This document shows, piece by piece, positions 17,474 through 25,263 of a DNA stretch of 64,000 nt. The notes under the pieces were generated by a model. The model searched no databases and had not been told where the DNA came from. It saw nothing but the letters and a program-made list of their open reading frames with translations. The DNA is from Scatomorpha stercorigallinarum (GTDB lineage Bacteria; Bacillota; Clostridia; Oscillospirales; Oscillospiraceae), in contig CALXGN010000001.1 of the NCBI GenBank assembly GCA_944387865.1, positions 233,848-297,847 of the forward strand, given 5' to 3'. A program made the translations under genes and the position numbers. Every line of letters starts with the position of its first letter. Within the stretch, counting starts at the first letter, position 1.

Positions 17474-18499
17474 TCACACCCCCTCGTACTTGTACGCCGC
17501 CGCGCAGGAGCCCTCCGAGGACACCATGCAGGGCCCCAGCGGGTCCTCCGGCGTACACGCCGCGCCGAAGAGCGGGCAGCCGCGGGGCGGCATGCGCCCC
17601 GTTATCACGTCCCCGCAGCGGCAGGCGGCGGCCGCCGCCGGCGGTATCTCCACGGCGAACTTCCGCGCCGCGTCAAACTCTGCGAATCCCGGCCTCACGG
17701 CCAGGCCGCTCCCCTCGATCTCCCCGAGCCCGCGCCAGGTGTCCCGCGCGGGGGTGAAAACGCGCCGCATCTCCGCCAGCGCCAGGGCGTTGCCCTCGCT
17801 GCGCACCGCGCGCGTATACATGTTGGCGAGCTCCGCGCGCCCGGCGCGGACGTCCGCCGCCAGCCGCTCCACGGCTGCCATGATGTCCTGCGGCTCGAAC
17901 CCGGCCACCACGGCGGGCAGGGCGTAGTCCCGCGGCAGGAAGCGGAAGCCCTCGGCCCCCACGACCGTCGCCACGTGCCCCGGGCAGAGGAAGCCCTGGA
18001 TGTTGAAGCCCTCGCCGGCTATCAGCGAGCGCAGGGCGGGCTCCACACGCTTTAGCATGGAAAAAACGGAGAAGTTCCCCACGCCGCGCGCCTTTGCCTC
18101 CAGTATGGAGGCCGCCGTGCCGGGCGCCGTGGTCTCGAAGCCCACGCCGAGGAACACGGTCTCGCGCTGCGGGTGGGCCTCCGCCCAGTCCACGGCGTCC
18201 ATCGGCGAATAGACCACCAGCACCTCCGCGCCCAGGGCCCGGCGGCGGGCCAGGCTGTCCCCCCGGCGGCTGCCGGGGACGCGCACCATATCGCCATAGG
18301 TGGCGATGGTCACGCCCGGGCGCATGGCGAGCTCCAGCACGGCGTCTATCACCTCCGGCGGCGTCACGCACACGGGGCAGCCGGGGCCGGATACCAGCTC
18401 CACGCCCGCGGGCAGCAGGCTCTTCAGCCCGGCGCGGGCGATCGCCATGGTGTGCGTACCGCACACCTCCATCAGCCGTATCTCAGCGCGCGAGGGCAT
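17474..18499 (-). CDS. hypD: Hydrogenase maturation protein HypD
   Basis: 341 residues. It assembles the Fe(CN)2CO unit with HypC. Visible: MEVCGTHTM, GPGCPVCVTP, GFETTAPGTA, and the C-terminal [4Fe-4S] cysteines (CRCGDV, GCPLFG, GPCMVSSEG). The N-terminus begins only nine residues before MEVCGTHT, shorter than E. coli HypD by ~30 residues. Overlaps hypC by 17 nt. Confidence 0.95.
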   Translation of the reverse strand: MPSRAEIRLMEVCGTHTMAIARAGLKSLLPAGVELVSGPGCPVCVTPPEVIDAVLELAMRPGVTIATYGDMVRVPGSRRGDSLARRRALGAEVLVVYSPMDAVDWAEAHPQRETVFLGVGFETTAPGTAASILEAKARGVGNFSVFSMLKRVEPALRSLIAGEGFNIQGFLCPGHVATVVGAEGFRFLPRDYALPAVVAGFEPQDIMAAVERLAADVRAGRAELANMYTRAVRSEGNALALAEMRRVFTPARDTWRGLGEIEGSGLAVRPGFAEFDAARKFAVEIPPAAAAACRCGDVITGRMPPRGCPLFGAACTPEDPLGPCMVSSEGSCAAAYKYEGV

Positions 18500-18707
18500 C
18501 GCGCACCTCGTTCCACTCGGCGATGTCGGCCTTCGCCTGCTCCTCGCCCAGCCGTTCTATGGCAAAGCCCGCGTGGACGATGACATATTCCCCCACGCGC
18601 GGCTCTTTTATAAAATCCAGCCTCATGCGGCGGCGCAGGCCCTCCACCTCGCCGACGCCGTTCAGGCCGTCTATCTCAACGATCTTCAGCGGTACCGCCA
18701 AGCACAT
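18483..18707 (-). CDS. hypC: Hydrogenase maturation chaperone HypC
   Basis: 74 residues beginning MCLAVPLKIVEIDG; the N-terminal Cys2 binds iron and pairs with HypD, as in the family. GGAGG lies inside the 3' end of hypF, which it overlaps by 32 nt. Confidence 0.95.
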   Translation of the reverse strand: MCLAVPLKIVEIDGLNGVGEVEGLRRRMRLDFIKEPRVGEYVIVHAGFAIERLGEEQAKADIAEWNEVRDALAR

Positions 18708-20967
18708 ATCTTGCCTCCAGGATCTTCAGCTGCCCCAGGGACAGCCCCTCGTCGTTAGTGGAAACGCGGCTGTGCGTATACACCTCGAGCCCCGCGCGCT
18801 CCAGCCGCTCCGGCAGGCGGCGCATGAGATACATGTTCTGGAAAACGCCGCCGGAGAGGACGATCCTGCGCAGGCGCGTCCCTTCCGCCGCCCTCACAGC
18901 CATTTCAGCCGCGGCCGAAACGAGCGTATTCATGAATCTCGCGCACAAAGCGCCCTTTTCAACGCCGGAACGGCGTTCCGAAACCATTTTCAGCATCATC
19001 GGCCGCCAGTCGAACACCGTGACACCGTCCCTGGCGTAAAAGCGGGTCTCATATCCCCCGTCCTCGTCCGCGGCCGCCGCGGCCTCCAGCAGCACGGCGC
19101 CCTGGCCCTCATAGGTGCAGGTGCGGCGGATGCCGGCCACGGCGCAGGCCGCGTCGAACAGGCGGCCCATGCCGCTGCTCTGCAGGCAGGCGACGCGCCG
19201 TTCGACCATGCGCCGCACGGCCTCCGCCCCCGGCTCGTCCATAAGGTCCTCAGCGTCCGCGCCGCACTCCATGAGCGCCGCCAGGCCCAGCCGCCATATC
19301 TCCTTCACGGCGGCGTCGCCCCCCGGCAGCGGCAGCGGGTGGATGCTCCCCAGCCGCTCAAAGCCCCCGTAGGAGCCGCGCAGCAGCTCGCCGCCCCAGG
19401 CGGCGCCGTCCGTCCCCAGGCCCACGCCGTCCCAGATGAGGCCCAGGCACTCGCCGTCAAGGCCGTTGTCGGCCATGCAGGCGGCCAGGTGGGCGTGGTG
19501 GTGCTGCACGCGCAGCAGGGCGATCCCCTCCCGCTCCGCGCGCTCCTCGGCGTAGGCGGTGGAAAGGTAGTCGGGATGCAGGTCGCAGGCTATCGCCCGC
19601 GGATGTATGTCAAAAAGCTTCTCAAAATGCGCTATCTGTCCCTCGTAGGCCGCCAGCGTCTCGGCGTTCTTCAGGTCGCCGATGTGCTGGCTGGGAAAGG
19701 CGTGGCCGCTCTTGGAAAGGCAGAAGCTGGCCTTCTGCTCCGCGCCGCAGGCCAGCAGGTCCCCCGCCAGCCCCGGCATGATGACCGGATAGGGCACATA
19801 GCCCCGCGAGCGCCTCAGCGGGTACTCCCTGCCGCGCGCGATGCGCACGAGCGAATCGTCGCAGCGGGTGACGATCTCCCTGTCGTGCAGCAGGAAACCG
19901 TCCGCTATGCCGGAAAGGCGCTCCAGCGCCTCTGTATTTTTATATACGATCGGCGTATCAGAAATATTGGCGCTGGTCATCACCAGGCAGTCCATGTCGT
20001 CCCCCATCAGCAGCACGTGCAGCGGGGTGTACGGCAGCATCACGCCAATGCAGTTGTTCTCGCTCAGATGCGCCCATGCGCCGCGCTCGCGCTTTTCCAG
20101 CAGCACGATGGGCTTTTTCGGCGAGGCCAGCAGCCGCTCCTCTTCCTCCGAGACGCGGCAGAGCCGCCTGGCGCAGTCCACGCTGCGGCACATGACGGCA
20201 AAGGGCTTTTCGTCGCGCTGCTTGCGCCGGCGCAGCTCGCGGCACGCCGAGGCATCGTCCGCCAGGCAGGCCAGATGCATCCCGCCCAGGCCCTTTATGC
20301 ACAGTATGCGCCCTGCTTTCAGCTCGCGGCGGGCGATACCGATGCCGTCCCCCGGCAGCTCGCGCCCCGCGGCGTCCAGGAAAAACACGCGCGGGCCGCA
20401 TTTCGAGCAGCAGTCCGGCTGCGCGTGATAGCGCCGGTCGCGGATATCGGCGAACTCCCGTGCGCAGTCCCGGCACATGGGGAAATCCGCCATCGACGTA
20501 TAGGCCCTGTCATAGGGCACCGATCTGATTATGGTAAAACGCGGGCCGCAGTTCGTACAGTTGATGAACGGGTAGCGGTACCGGCGGTCGTCCGGGTCCA
20601 GCAGCTCGCGCAGGCAGTCCGGGCAGATGCCGACGTCCGGGCTCACGAGCGTTTTCATCTGCGCCCCGCGGCCGCTTTCGACGATCCTGAATCCTTCATA
20701 TCCGCCGCTGCCCGGCTTTTCCGTGACGGTGACGGACTCTATGAGGGCCAGCGGCGGCGCTTCCGCGCCGATCTCGCGCACGAAAGCCTCGACCTCGCCG
20801 CGCACGCCCTCAACTTCCAGCTCCGCGCCCTCGGAGGTGTTGCGCACCCAGCCGGAGAGGCCGTGGCGCTCCACCAGGCGGTGGATGAACGGCCGGAAGC
20901 CGACGCCCTGCACTATTCCCCTCACCTCGACCGAGGCTCTCACGTACACTCCCCCCGGCATGGTCAC
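18676..20967 (-). CDS. hypF: Carbamoyltransferase HypF
   Basis: About 763 residues with the full HypF domain order: acylphosphatase (RGIVQGVGFRPF, ~16-26), two zinc-finger pairs (CPDC...CTNCGPR and CRDC...CSKCGPR), a YrdC-like domain (KGLGGMHLAC, KRERGAWA) and a Kae1-like domain (QHHHAHLAACM). It makes carbamoyl-AMP and transfers the carbamoyl group to HypE. A GTG at 20967 and an ATG at 20961 are both possible starts. First gene of the operon. Confidence 0.95.
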   Translation of the reverse strand: MTMPGGVYVRASVEVRGIVQGVGFRPFIHRLVERHGLSGWVRNTSEGAELEVEGVRGEVEAFVREIGAEAPPLALIESVTVTEKPGSGGYEGFRIVESGRGAQMKTLVSPDVGICPDCLRELLDPDDRRYRYPFINCTNCGPRFTIIRSVPYDRAYTSMADFPMCRDCAREFADIRDRRYHAQPDCCSKCGPRVFFLDAAGRELPGDGIGIARRELKAGRILCIKGLGGMHLACLADDASACRELRRRKQRDEKPFAVMCRSVDCARRLCRVSEEEERLLASPKKPIVLLEKRERGAWAHLSENNCIGVMLPYTPLHVLLMGDDMDCLVMTSANISDTPIVYKNTEALERLSGIADGFLLHDREIVTRCDDSLVRIARGREYPLRRSRGYVPYPVIMPGLAGDLLACGAEQKASFCLSKSGHAFPSQHIGDLKNAETLAAYEGQIAHFEKLFDIHPRAIACDLHPDYLSTAYAEERAEREGIALLRVQHHHAHLAACMADNGLDGECLGLIWDGVGLGTDGAAWGGELLRGSYGGFERLGSIHPLPLPGGDAAVKEIWRLGLAALMECGADAEDLMDEPGAEAVRRMVERRVACLQSSGMGRLFDAACAVAGIRRTCTYEGQGAVLLEAAAAADEDGGYETRFYARDGVTVFDWRPMMLKMVSERRSGVEKGALCARFMNTLVSAAAEMAVRAAEGTRLRRIVLSGGVFQNMYLMRRLPERLERAGLEVYTHSRVSTNDEGLSLGQLKILEARYVLGGTAEDR

Positions 20968-21009
20968 GGCCGCGCTGCAGCGCGGTGATGTATGTTATAA
21001 GTCAAGGTT

Positions 21010-21038
21010 ATAATACACCTACGACTTGTGGATGTCAA
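21010..21038 (-). promoter_or_regulatory. Promoter of the hyp-hydrogenase operon
   Basis: On the minus strand: -35 TTGACA (21038-21033), 17-bp spacer, -10 TATTAT (21015-21010), about 45 nt before hypF. No terminator is seen between hypF and 7920, so it may drive all 15 genes. Confidence 0.8.
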
Positions 21039-21049
21039 CAAATTAACAC
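21032..21049. promoter_or_regulatory. Rex-like operator candidate over the hyp promoter -35
   Basis: ATGTCAACAAATTAACAC fits the clostridial Rex pattern TTGTTAA-N4-TTAACAA at 11 of 14 fixed positions and contains the -35 box. Rex senses NADH/NAD+. The sequence match is seen; regulation is inference. Confidence 0.4.
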
Positions 21050-21126
21050 TTGTATGCCCGCTCAATTTTTACCGTTCCCTGCCGCGCGGCGCGGGAAAAT
21101 TTTTTCAGGAAAAACGAAAAAAACTG

Positions 21127-21155
21127 TTGACAAGAGCGCCCCCGTCTTGTATAAT
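21127..21155 (+). promoter_or_regulatory. Promoter of the tRNA operon
   Basis: Consensus -35 TTGACA (21127-21132), 17-bp spacer, consensus -10 TATAAT (21150-21155), 14 nt before the first tRNA. Confidence 0.9.
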
Positions 21156-21169
21156 TCACTTTGCCTTTT

Positions 21170-21246
21170 GGCGGCGTAGCTCAGTTGGCCAGAGCATTCG
21201 GTTCATACCCGAAGTGTCACCGGTTCGAATCCAGTCGCCGCTACCA
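21170..21246 (+). tRNA. tRNA-Met (anticodon CAU)
   Basis: 77 nt with encoded CCA. Acceptor stem GGCGGCG/CGCCGCT, anticodon stem TTCGG/CCGAA around loop TTCATAC. The T stem ACCGG/CCAGT has one C-A mismatch. The elongator form fits best. Confidence 0.93.
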
Positions 21247-21278
21247 TACGGGGCGCCTCTGGCGCCCCGTCGCTATAT

Positions 21279-21353
21279 GGCCCGTTGGTCAAGTGGTTAA
21301 GACACCGCCCTTTCACGGCGGTAACATGGGTTCGAATCCCGTACGGGTCACCA
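21279..21353 (+). tRNA. tRNA-Glu (anticodon UUC)
   Basis: 75 nt with encoded CCA. Acceptor stem GGCCCGT/ACGGGTC, anticodon stem CCGCC/GGCGG with loop CTTTCAC. Second in the three-tRNA operon. Confidence 0.95.
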
Positions 21354-21359
21354 ACCTAC

Positions 21360-21436
21360 GGAGGCTTAGCTCAGCAGGTTAGAGCGCCTGCTTCACACGC
21401 AGGAGGTCACTGGTTCGAGTCCAGCAGTCTCCACCA
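21360..21436 (+). tRNA. tRNA-Val (anticodon CAC), prophage integration target
   Basis: 77 nt with encoded CCA. Acceptor stem GGAGGCT/AGTCTCC, anticodon loop TTCACAC. Its 3' 47 nt are repeated at the far end of the prophage, so the phage restored an intact tRNA when it integrated. Confidence 0.95.
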
Positions 21437-21441
21437 GGAAA
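21390..21441 (+). repeat. attL: 52-bp core within tRNA-Val
   Basis: Identical over 52 bp to 57603-57654. It runs from the anticodon region of tRNA-Val through CCA and five further bases. Confidence 0.95.
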
Positions 21442-21477
21442 AATCTCGCAGAAGCATCACGTTTCTGCGAGATTTTT
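21439..21477 (+). terminator. Phage-supplied terminator of the tRNA operon
   Basis: A 15-bp perfect stem (21439-21453 with 21463-21477) with A-rich 5' and T-rich 3' arms, directly after tRNA-Val. All but its first bases are phage DNA. The original host terminator lies at 57652-57694. Confidence 0.85.
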
Positions 21478-21685
21478 CTCATATTCTCGGACTTTTTGGC
21501 CGTATTTATAACAATTCTGTACGTTCTTAAATATTTGAGCCGTCTCAATTTGACCCTTGATTCCGGATTTCAGCACATTTTACCGGATAAATATGCTCAG
21601 AAGTATGCCCTGCTTTAAACTCATATCTGTTGTTTCCGAGTCTTTGGGTATATTGCCCGGTATATTTTGTCGCGCTTCTCACGGG
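21478..21685. other. Non-coding left end of the prophage
   Basis: About 200 bp, more AT-rich than its surroundings, between attL and the late-operon terminator. I see no gene with a ribosome site and no clear repeat. It may hold integrase arm sites. Confidence 0.5.
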
Positions 21686-21715
21686 AATAAGCCGCCCCAA
21701 TCAGGGCGGCTTATT
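21686..21715 (-). terminator. Terminator of the phage late operon
   Basis: A 12-bp perfect stem (21686-21697 with 21704-21715), loop of 6, abutting the stop codon of the last lysis-cassette gene. The 3' arm ends in TTATT on the minus strand. Confidence 0.8.
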
Positions 21716-22039
21716 CTATACCTTCGCCATCTGTTTGGCGGTCGTTTCCTCCAGGAAAGTCTGATAATCTGCCTGAGACTGCTGCGCCTCGTGCATTGCC
21801 TCCTCAACGTCGCCGTTCGTATGCTGGCCGGTGAGTTTCTTGGCAATCACAAGCGTCAGTTTGTTGTTGGAGCTCATCATCTCCATGCTGAGCTGGCTCT
21901 CGCGCGCACGGAGGGCGGCCCGCCGTTCCGCGCGCTCACGATCCGCTTTATACCTCCGGCGATCCCTCGCGGCCAGGGCTTCGATGATCGCTACCAGCAC
22001 GAGCGCGACCGCGGAGACCGTCGGGCCATACCACTCCAT
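21716..22039 (-). CDS. Small membrane-anchored phage protein of the lysis cassette
   Basis: 107 residues. One N-terminal hydrophobic segment (~8-24), then a long charged, probably coiled-coil region rich in Arg, Glu and Gln. It follows the holin with a 2-nt gap. Such proteins (BhlA/XhlA-like or spanin-like in layout) often assist lysis, but I do not recognise a family with certainty. Confidence 0.65.
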   Translation of the reverse strand: MEWYGPTVSAVALVLVAIIEALAARDRRRYKADRERAERRAALRARESQLSMEMMSSNNKLTLVIAKKLTGQHTNGDVEEAMHEAQQSQADYQTFLEETTAKQMAKV

Positions 22040-22041
22040 GG

Positions 22042-22308
22042 CTACTCCTCCTTCTTGAACTGCTTGTACACCTGGTTTGCGCCAGTGGCCGCCAGGCCGC
22101 TCACAATGCCCACGGCGGCAGCAGTTATGTAATCACCCGCCGGGAAGTCCGGAACGCCCACAGCGAGGCACACAGCACCCAGGACGCCGCCCAGCAGCCC
22201 GCATATCACGGGCAGCCACTTGTTGTCTATCGCGGTGGCCTTTACCGCCTGCGCCGCCAGGTAGCAGATGACGGTTATCGCCGCAACAGATGCAATGCCG
22301 AATTCCAT
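22042..22308 (-). CDS. Phage holin (Hol44-like)
   Basis: 88 residues, three hydrophobic segments and a charged C-terminus (YKQFKKEE). The run WLPVICGLLGGVLG and GLAATGANQVYKQ resembles the Hol44 / holin superfamily V. It would open the membrane to release the amidase encoded just upstream, whose stop it overlaps. Confidence 0.82.
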   Translation of the reverse strand: MEFGIASVAAITVICYLAAQAVKATAIDNKWLPVICGLLGGVLGAVCLAVGVPDFPAGDYITAAAVGIVSGLAATGANQVYKQFKKEE

Positions 22309-22919
22309 CAGCCCTCACCTCCCTTCTGGCTCTGCCTGTAGAGCATCACCCAGTACTCTTCGCGCTTGAGAGGATCTCCGCCGCGCAGGCCGTCGCTAAT
22401 ACCGGCGTCCATGACGTACGCGCGGGCGAGCTCGCGCTCGGCGACCCACTTTGCGTCGCTATCGGTGTCATCCGGGTCTGGCTCGTCCGCGGCTATGTAC
22501 TCATAGGGATAGTTCCTCCCCGGGCAGGCCGTCGCCGCGAGGTCGCAATGGCGTACGGTGCGCGTATCCGGGTAGCGCGTGCGTATATTCTGTACCAGGG
22601 CCCTGAGGGCTTCGCGCTGTCCTGCTGGCATGGTACGTTCCTCGAAGTTGCCCTCAGCGCAGATGCCTATGCTGCGCGCGTTATAGCCTTTGGTATGGCC
22701 ACCCTGCATATGCTCCGGCCGGCCGCGGTAGATGCTGCCGTCGAGCCGCACAAAATAGTTGTACGCAATCCCCGCCCAGCCCTTGCTGAGGTGGTAGCTG
22801 TGGAGATCCTCCACGCCGCCTTCCCCCGCCTGGTGATGCAGAACGATCAGATCCGTGATGCTCCTCGGCGTGAGGGCATAGGCCCAGGAAAAATCAGTTT
22901 CAATGATGTTTATGCCCAT
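22308..22919 (-). CDS. Phage endolysin: N-acetylmuramoyl-L-alanine amidase (PGRP/amidase_2 type)
   Basis: 203 residues from the ATG at 22919. The PGRP fold is shown by LIVLHHQAG (zinc His), YNYFVRLDGSIYRGRP, NARSIGICAEGN and RHCDLAATACPGRNYP (zinc His and Cys). It cleaves the amide bond between MurNAc and L-Ala. The C-terminal ~60 residues (after DPDDTDSDAK) look like a substrate-binding tail. The frame stays open to an ATG at 23054 that has a good GGAGGTG site and a start like the small upstream paralogues, so a 45-residue longer form is possible. Confidence 0.9.
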   Translation of the reverse strand: MGINIIETDFSWAYALTPRSITDLIVLHHQAGEGGVEDLHSYHLSKGWAGIAYNYFVRLDGSIYRGRPEHMQGGHTKGYNARSIGICAEGNFEERTMPAGQREALRALVQNIRTRYPDTRTVRHCDLAATACPGRNYPYEYIAADEPDPDDTDSDAKWVAERELARAYVMDAGISDGLRGGDPLKREEYWVMLYRQSQKGGEG

Positions 22920-23070
22920 AATACCACTCCATTTTCTCAAACTTTTTATTAATGAATTACAATGTACGGCATCCCCAAAAACAACATCACGGATAATATC
23001 GGCGCCTATGTGCCGGATTCTATCCGCATGTGCGCCCCCCATGTTCGCTATCATGCGGCACCTCCGGGGA

Positions 23071-23403
23071 TCAGGCAAAAGCCGCATACCGGTATTTCAC
23101 GTATTCCATAGAAGATGTCTGTGCGCTGCTGGTGGATATCTTCAGCTGGAGACCGTCTGTGCTCAATGACACCGCGCCCACTTCTACGTTGGAGCCTCCC
23201 TCGTTCGCGATTATAGTGATCGTTTCGTTGTTTGCCCACAAAGCGACGGACATGTGGGTCGTCATTAGCGCTGCGCCAGATACCACAACAAATTTGGCTG
23301 GCGCGGTAAACTCGACAAACTGAGGAGCCGCGCTGCCGCCCAACTCTCCGCTCGCAATCACTTTCAACCCGCCGGAGCCGCCCGCTCCCGGATTCACAAT
23401 CAT
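23071..23403 (-). CDS. Small Gly-rich phage tail-associated protein, paralogue 3
   Basis: 110 residues beginning MIVNPGAGGSGGLKVIASG. The first ~20 residues and the GGAGGTG leader match the two genes upstream, so these are tandem paralogues that then diverge. Its place between the tail fibre block and the endolysin suggests a virion adhesin or decoration protein (inference); no known domain is recognised. Confidence 0.65.
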   Translation of the reverse strand: MIVNPGAGGSGGLKVIASGELGGSAAPQFVEFTAPAKFVVVSGAALMTTHMSVALWANNETITIIANEGGSNVEVGAVSLSTDGLQLKISTSSAQTSSMEYVKYRYAAFA

Positions 23404-23422
23404 GCGGGCACCTCCGGACAGC

Positions 23423-23701
23423 TCAAAATCCGTAGACCCGGTAATGGACGTTGACCTTGTTTTGAATTCCAAGCCGAGTGTTCACTAAGGTCACCATTAT
23501 GCCGCCAATTGTGACATATCTCGCTCCTTGTATCACTGCTCCTGAGGCCCACCCCATATTTGCCCCGTCTGTAGTGTCGTATCCAACTACTGCGAACTCC
23601 GGGACAGAAGTAAGCTCGATGGTTTCGAAGGTGTCTGTTGTTACACCGTTGGCAATGAGCTTCAGTCCGCCGCCTCCTACGGCTCCCGGATTCAGTATCA
23701 T
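23423..23701 (-). CDS. Small Gly-rich phage tail-associated protein, paralogue 2
   Basis: 92 residues beginning MILNPGAVGGGGLKLIANG, matching paralogue 3 at the start. The rest is beta-rich in composition (TFETIELTSVPEFAVV). A short leader ORF with a G9 tract lies directly upstream. Function unknown. Confidence 0.65.
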   Translation of the reverse strand: MILNPGAVGGGGLKLIANGVTTDTFETIELTSVPEFAVVGYDTTDGANMGWASGAVIQGARYVTIGGIMVTLVNTRLGIQNKVNVHYRVYGF

Positions 23702-23740
23702 AACCGGCACCCCCGTTGTGCAGAGTGCCGAGCCGGAGAG

Positions 23741-23782
23741 CTAAGCGCCCCCCCCCGTTGTCAGTTTTGAGTTTTTGTGCAT
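23741..23782 (-). other. Leader mini-ORF with G9 tract upstream of paralogue 2
   Basis: ATG at 23782 with GGAGGA before it encodes MHKNSKLTTGGGA, then TAG. The glycines come from a run of nine G on the minus strand (23748-23756). With eight or eleven G the frame would instead end in a TGA overlapping the ATG of paralogue 2. Confidence 0.4.
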
Positions 23783-23810
23783 GTTGTCCTCCACAATTTT
23801 CAGGCGCTCC

Positions 23811-24116
23811 TTAGCCATAATCTCCTATTGAGACATTCGCAGCTGGCATATAGAAGGCGAAGTGCTGGTGCCCTGGTTCTGGAATGCCTCCCGGACGGTA
23901 TCCAGTGGGCGTAAGTATATAGTTATAACCTTCCACTGTAATAATAGGCGCTTGCCCTCCTATAACTGCCCCTAACCAATAATAATCAAAAAGGACCAGG
24001 CTTCCCGGTTCTATAGGTCCAGTTGGGTATTCCCCCATTTGGGCCTCTACTGTGGCATCAGTAATATAATAACCGCCTCCGCCTTGCTTTCCCCCCACAC
24101 TCGGATTAGCTATCAC
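23811..24116 (-). CDS. Small Gly-rich phage tail-associated protein, paralogue 1
   Basis: 101 residues from a GTG: VIANPSVGGKQGGGGYYIT. Its leader (GGAGGTG then NP-containing start) matches the two following genes. The later part has Tyr/Gly/Pro-rich stretches (PTGYRPGGIPEPGHQHFAFY). Function unknown; position suggests a tail-tip or fibre-associated protein. Confidence 0.6.
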   Translation of the reverse strand: MIANPSVGGKQGGGGYYITDATVEAQMGEYPTGPIEPGSLVLFDYYWLGAVIGGQAPIITVEGYNYILTPTGYRPGGIPEPGHQHFAFYMPAANVSIGDYG

Positions 24117-24150
24117 TCCCCGCACCTCCATTGTGCAGGGCGTATAGGGG

Positions 24151-24195
24151 TTAGGCTATATGCCCCCCCCGTAACCATTTTTCGCTATTGTGCAT
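24151..24195 (-). other. Leader mini-ORF with G8 tract upstream of paralogue 1
   Basis: AGGAGGAGC precedes an ATG at 24195, inside the glycosyltransferase 3' end, encoding MHNSEKWLRGGHIA, then TAA. It contains eight G in a row (minus strand, 24163-24170). With nine G the frame would end in a TGA overlapping the GTG start of paralogue 1. Confidence 0.4.
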
Positions 24196-25261
24196 TATTG
24201 CTCCTCCTGATTACATCTACATTGTTTTTGAGCCGCTGGTTGTCCGGCTCAAGAGCCAGCGCGGCCCGTGCTGCGTCGAGAGACTCATCGTATAGGCCGA
24301 GATGCCACTCCGCCACGGCCTTGTAGTCGTACGGCCCGCTCCCCCAGGCCGCCGGGTCGGTCATGTAGTTATTGTCCCTCTCCGTGATGTGCAGAGTCCT
24401 CATGGCCCAGTAACGGCAGAGCGCCCATTGCTCTATGCCGTAATAGAGCTTCGTCAGCTCGAACGGCGCTTCCCTCTGCGTGGGGGCCTCCTGCGCCGCC
24501 CGCACCAGCCAGTGTGCAGCGCTGCGCTCGTCGCCCAGCGCCGCGCAGCAGCGCGCGATATACCGCATGGAAGCCGCCCGCTCCGCCCGCCAGGTGGCAG
24601 AGGGCATGGCGAGATGCCGCATCAGCGTCTCTATCGCCCGCCCCCATTGCCGGTGGAACATGTACTCGCGCCCGAGGTAGTGCATGTTGCGGTCACCGTC
24701 GGGATCTTCACGCACTGCCAGTTCCAGCAGCGGAAGATAGGACGCCCGGCTCTTGCGGCTGTCCGGCCAGTGATCTATCCGCAGGCCTGGTATAATCGTC
24801 TGCGCCTCGGCGCTCTCAGCTTCGAGCACCTCATGCACCGGGCAGCGCCAGTGGTAGCCATGCCGCGAATGGATTTTGTCTGCGTAGAAGGTCACTCCGT
24901 CGCCTCCGTTGGCATCGTGGCTCCACACATAGAGATACCTTCCCCGTGTTGCCCCGGGCGTCCACGCGGCCTCCAGCGCCTCACGCCAGCCAGGTGCGAG
25001 CACCTCATCGAGGTCGAGGCAGATGCAGGCATCCACATCCTCCGGCACAAGCTTCAGCGATTCATTCCTCGCGGTGTCGAAGCGCCACGGCGCAATCTTC
25101 CGGATCTCCACATGGGCGCCAAGTTCCCGCAACTGTTCCACAGTACCATCTGTACTGCCGGTGTCCAGTATGGACACACCATCCGCCCCAGCACACGATG
25201 CCATGAAGCGCTTGCAGAACTGCCCTTCATTTTTCGCTATGGCATATACCCAGATTTTCAC
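24185..25261 (-). CDS. Phage-encoded family 2 glycosyltransferase with TPR-like C-terminus
   Basis: 358 residues. The N-terminal ~210 form a GT2-like fold: VYAIAKNEGQF, SILDTGSTDGT, ICLDLDEVL (DxD-type). The remainder has helical repeats like TPRs, ending LALEPDNQRLKN. Such proteins add sugars from nucleotide sugars. Encoded among tail genes, it could modify virion fibres or the cell surface. GTG start at 25261, two nt after the previous stop. Confidence 0.8.
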   Translation of the reverse strand: MKIWVYAIAKNEGQFCKRFMASCAGADGVSILDTGSTDGTVEQLRELGAHVEIRKIAPWRFDTARNESLKLVPEDVDACICLDLDEVLAPGWREALEAAWTPGATRGRYLYVWSHDANGGDGVTFYADKIHSRHGYHWRCPVHEVLEAESAEAQTIIPGLRIDHWPDSRKSRASYLPLLELAVREDPDGDRNMHYLGREYMFHRQWGRAIETLMRHLAMPSATWRAERAASMRYIARCCAALGDERSAAHWLVRAAQEAPTQREAPFELTKLYYGIEQWALCRYWAMRTLHITERDNNYMTDPAAWGSGPYDYKAVAEWHLGLYDESLDAARAALALEPDNQRLKNNVDVIRRSNNAQ

Positions 25262-25263
25262 TT

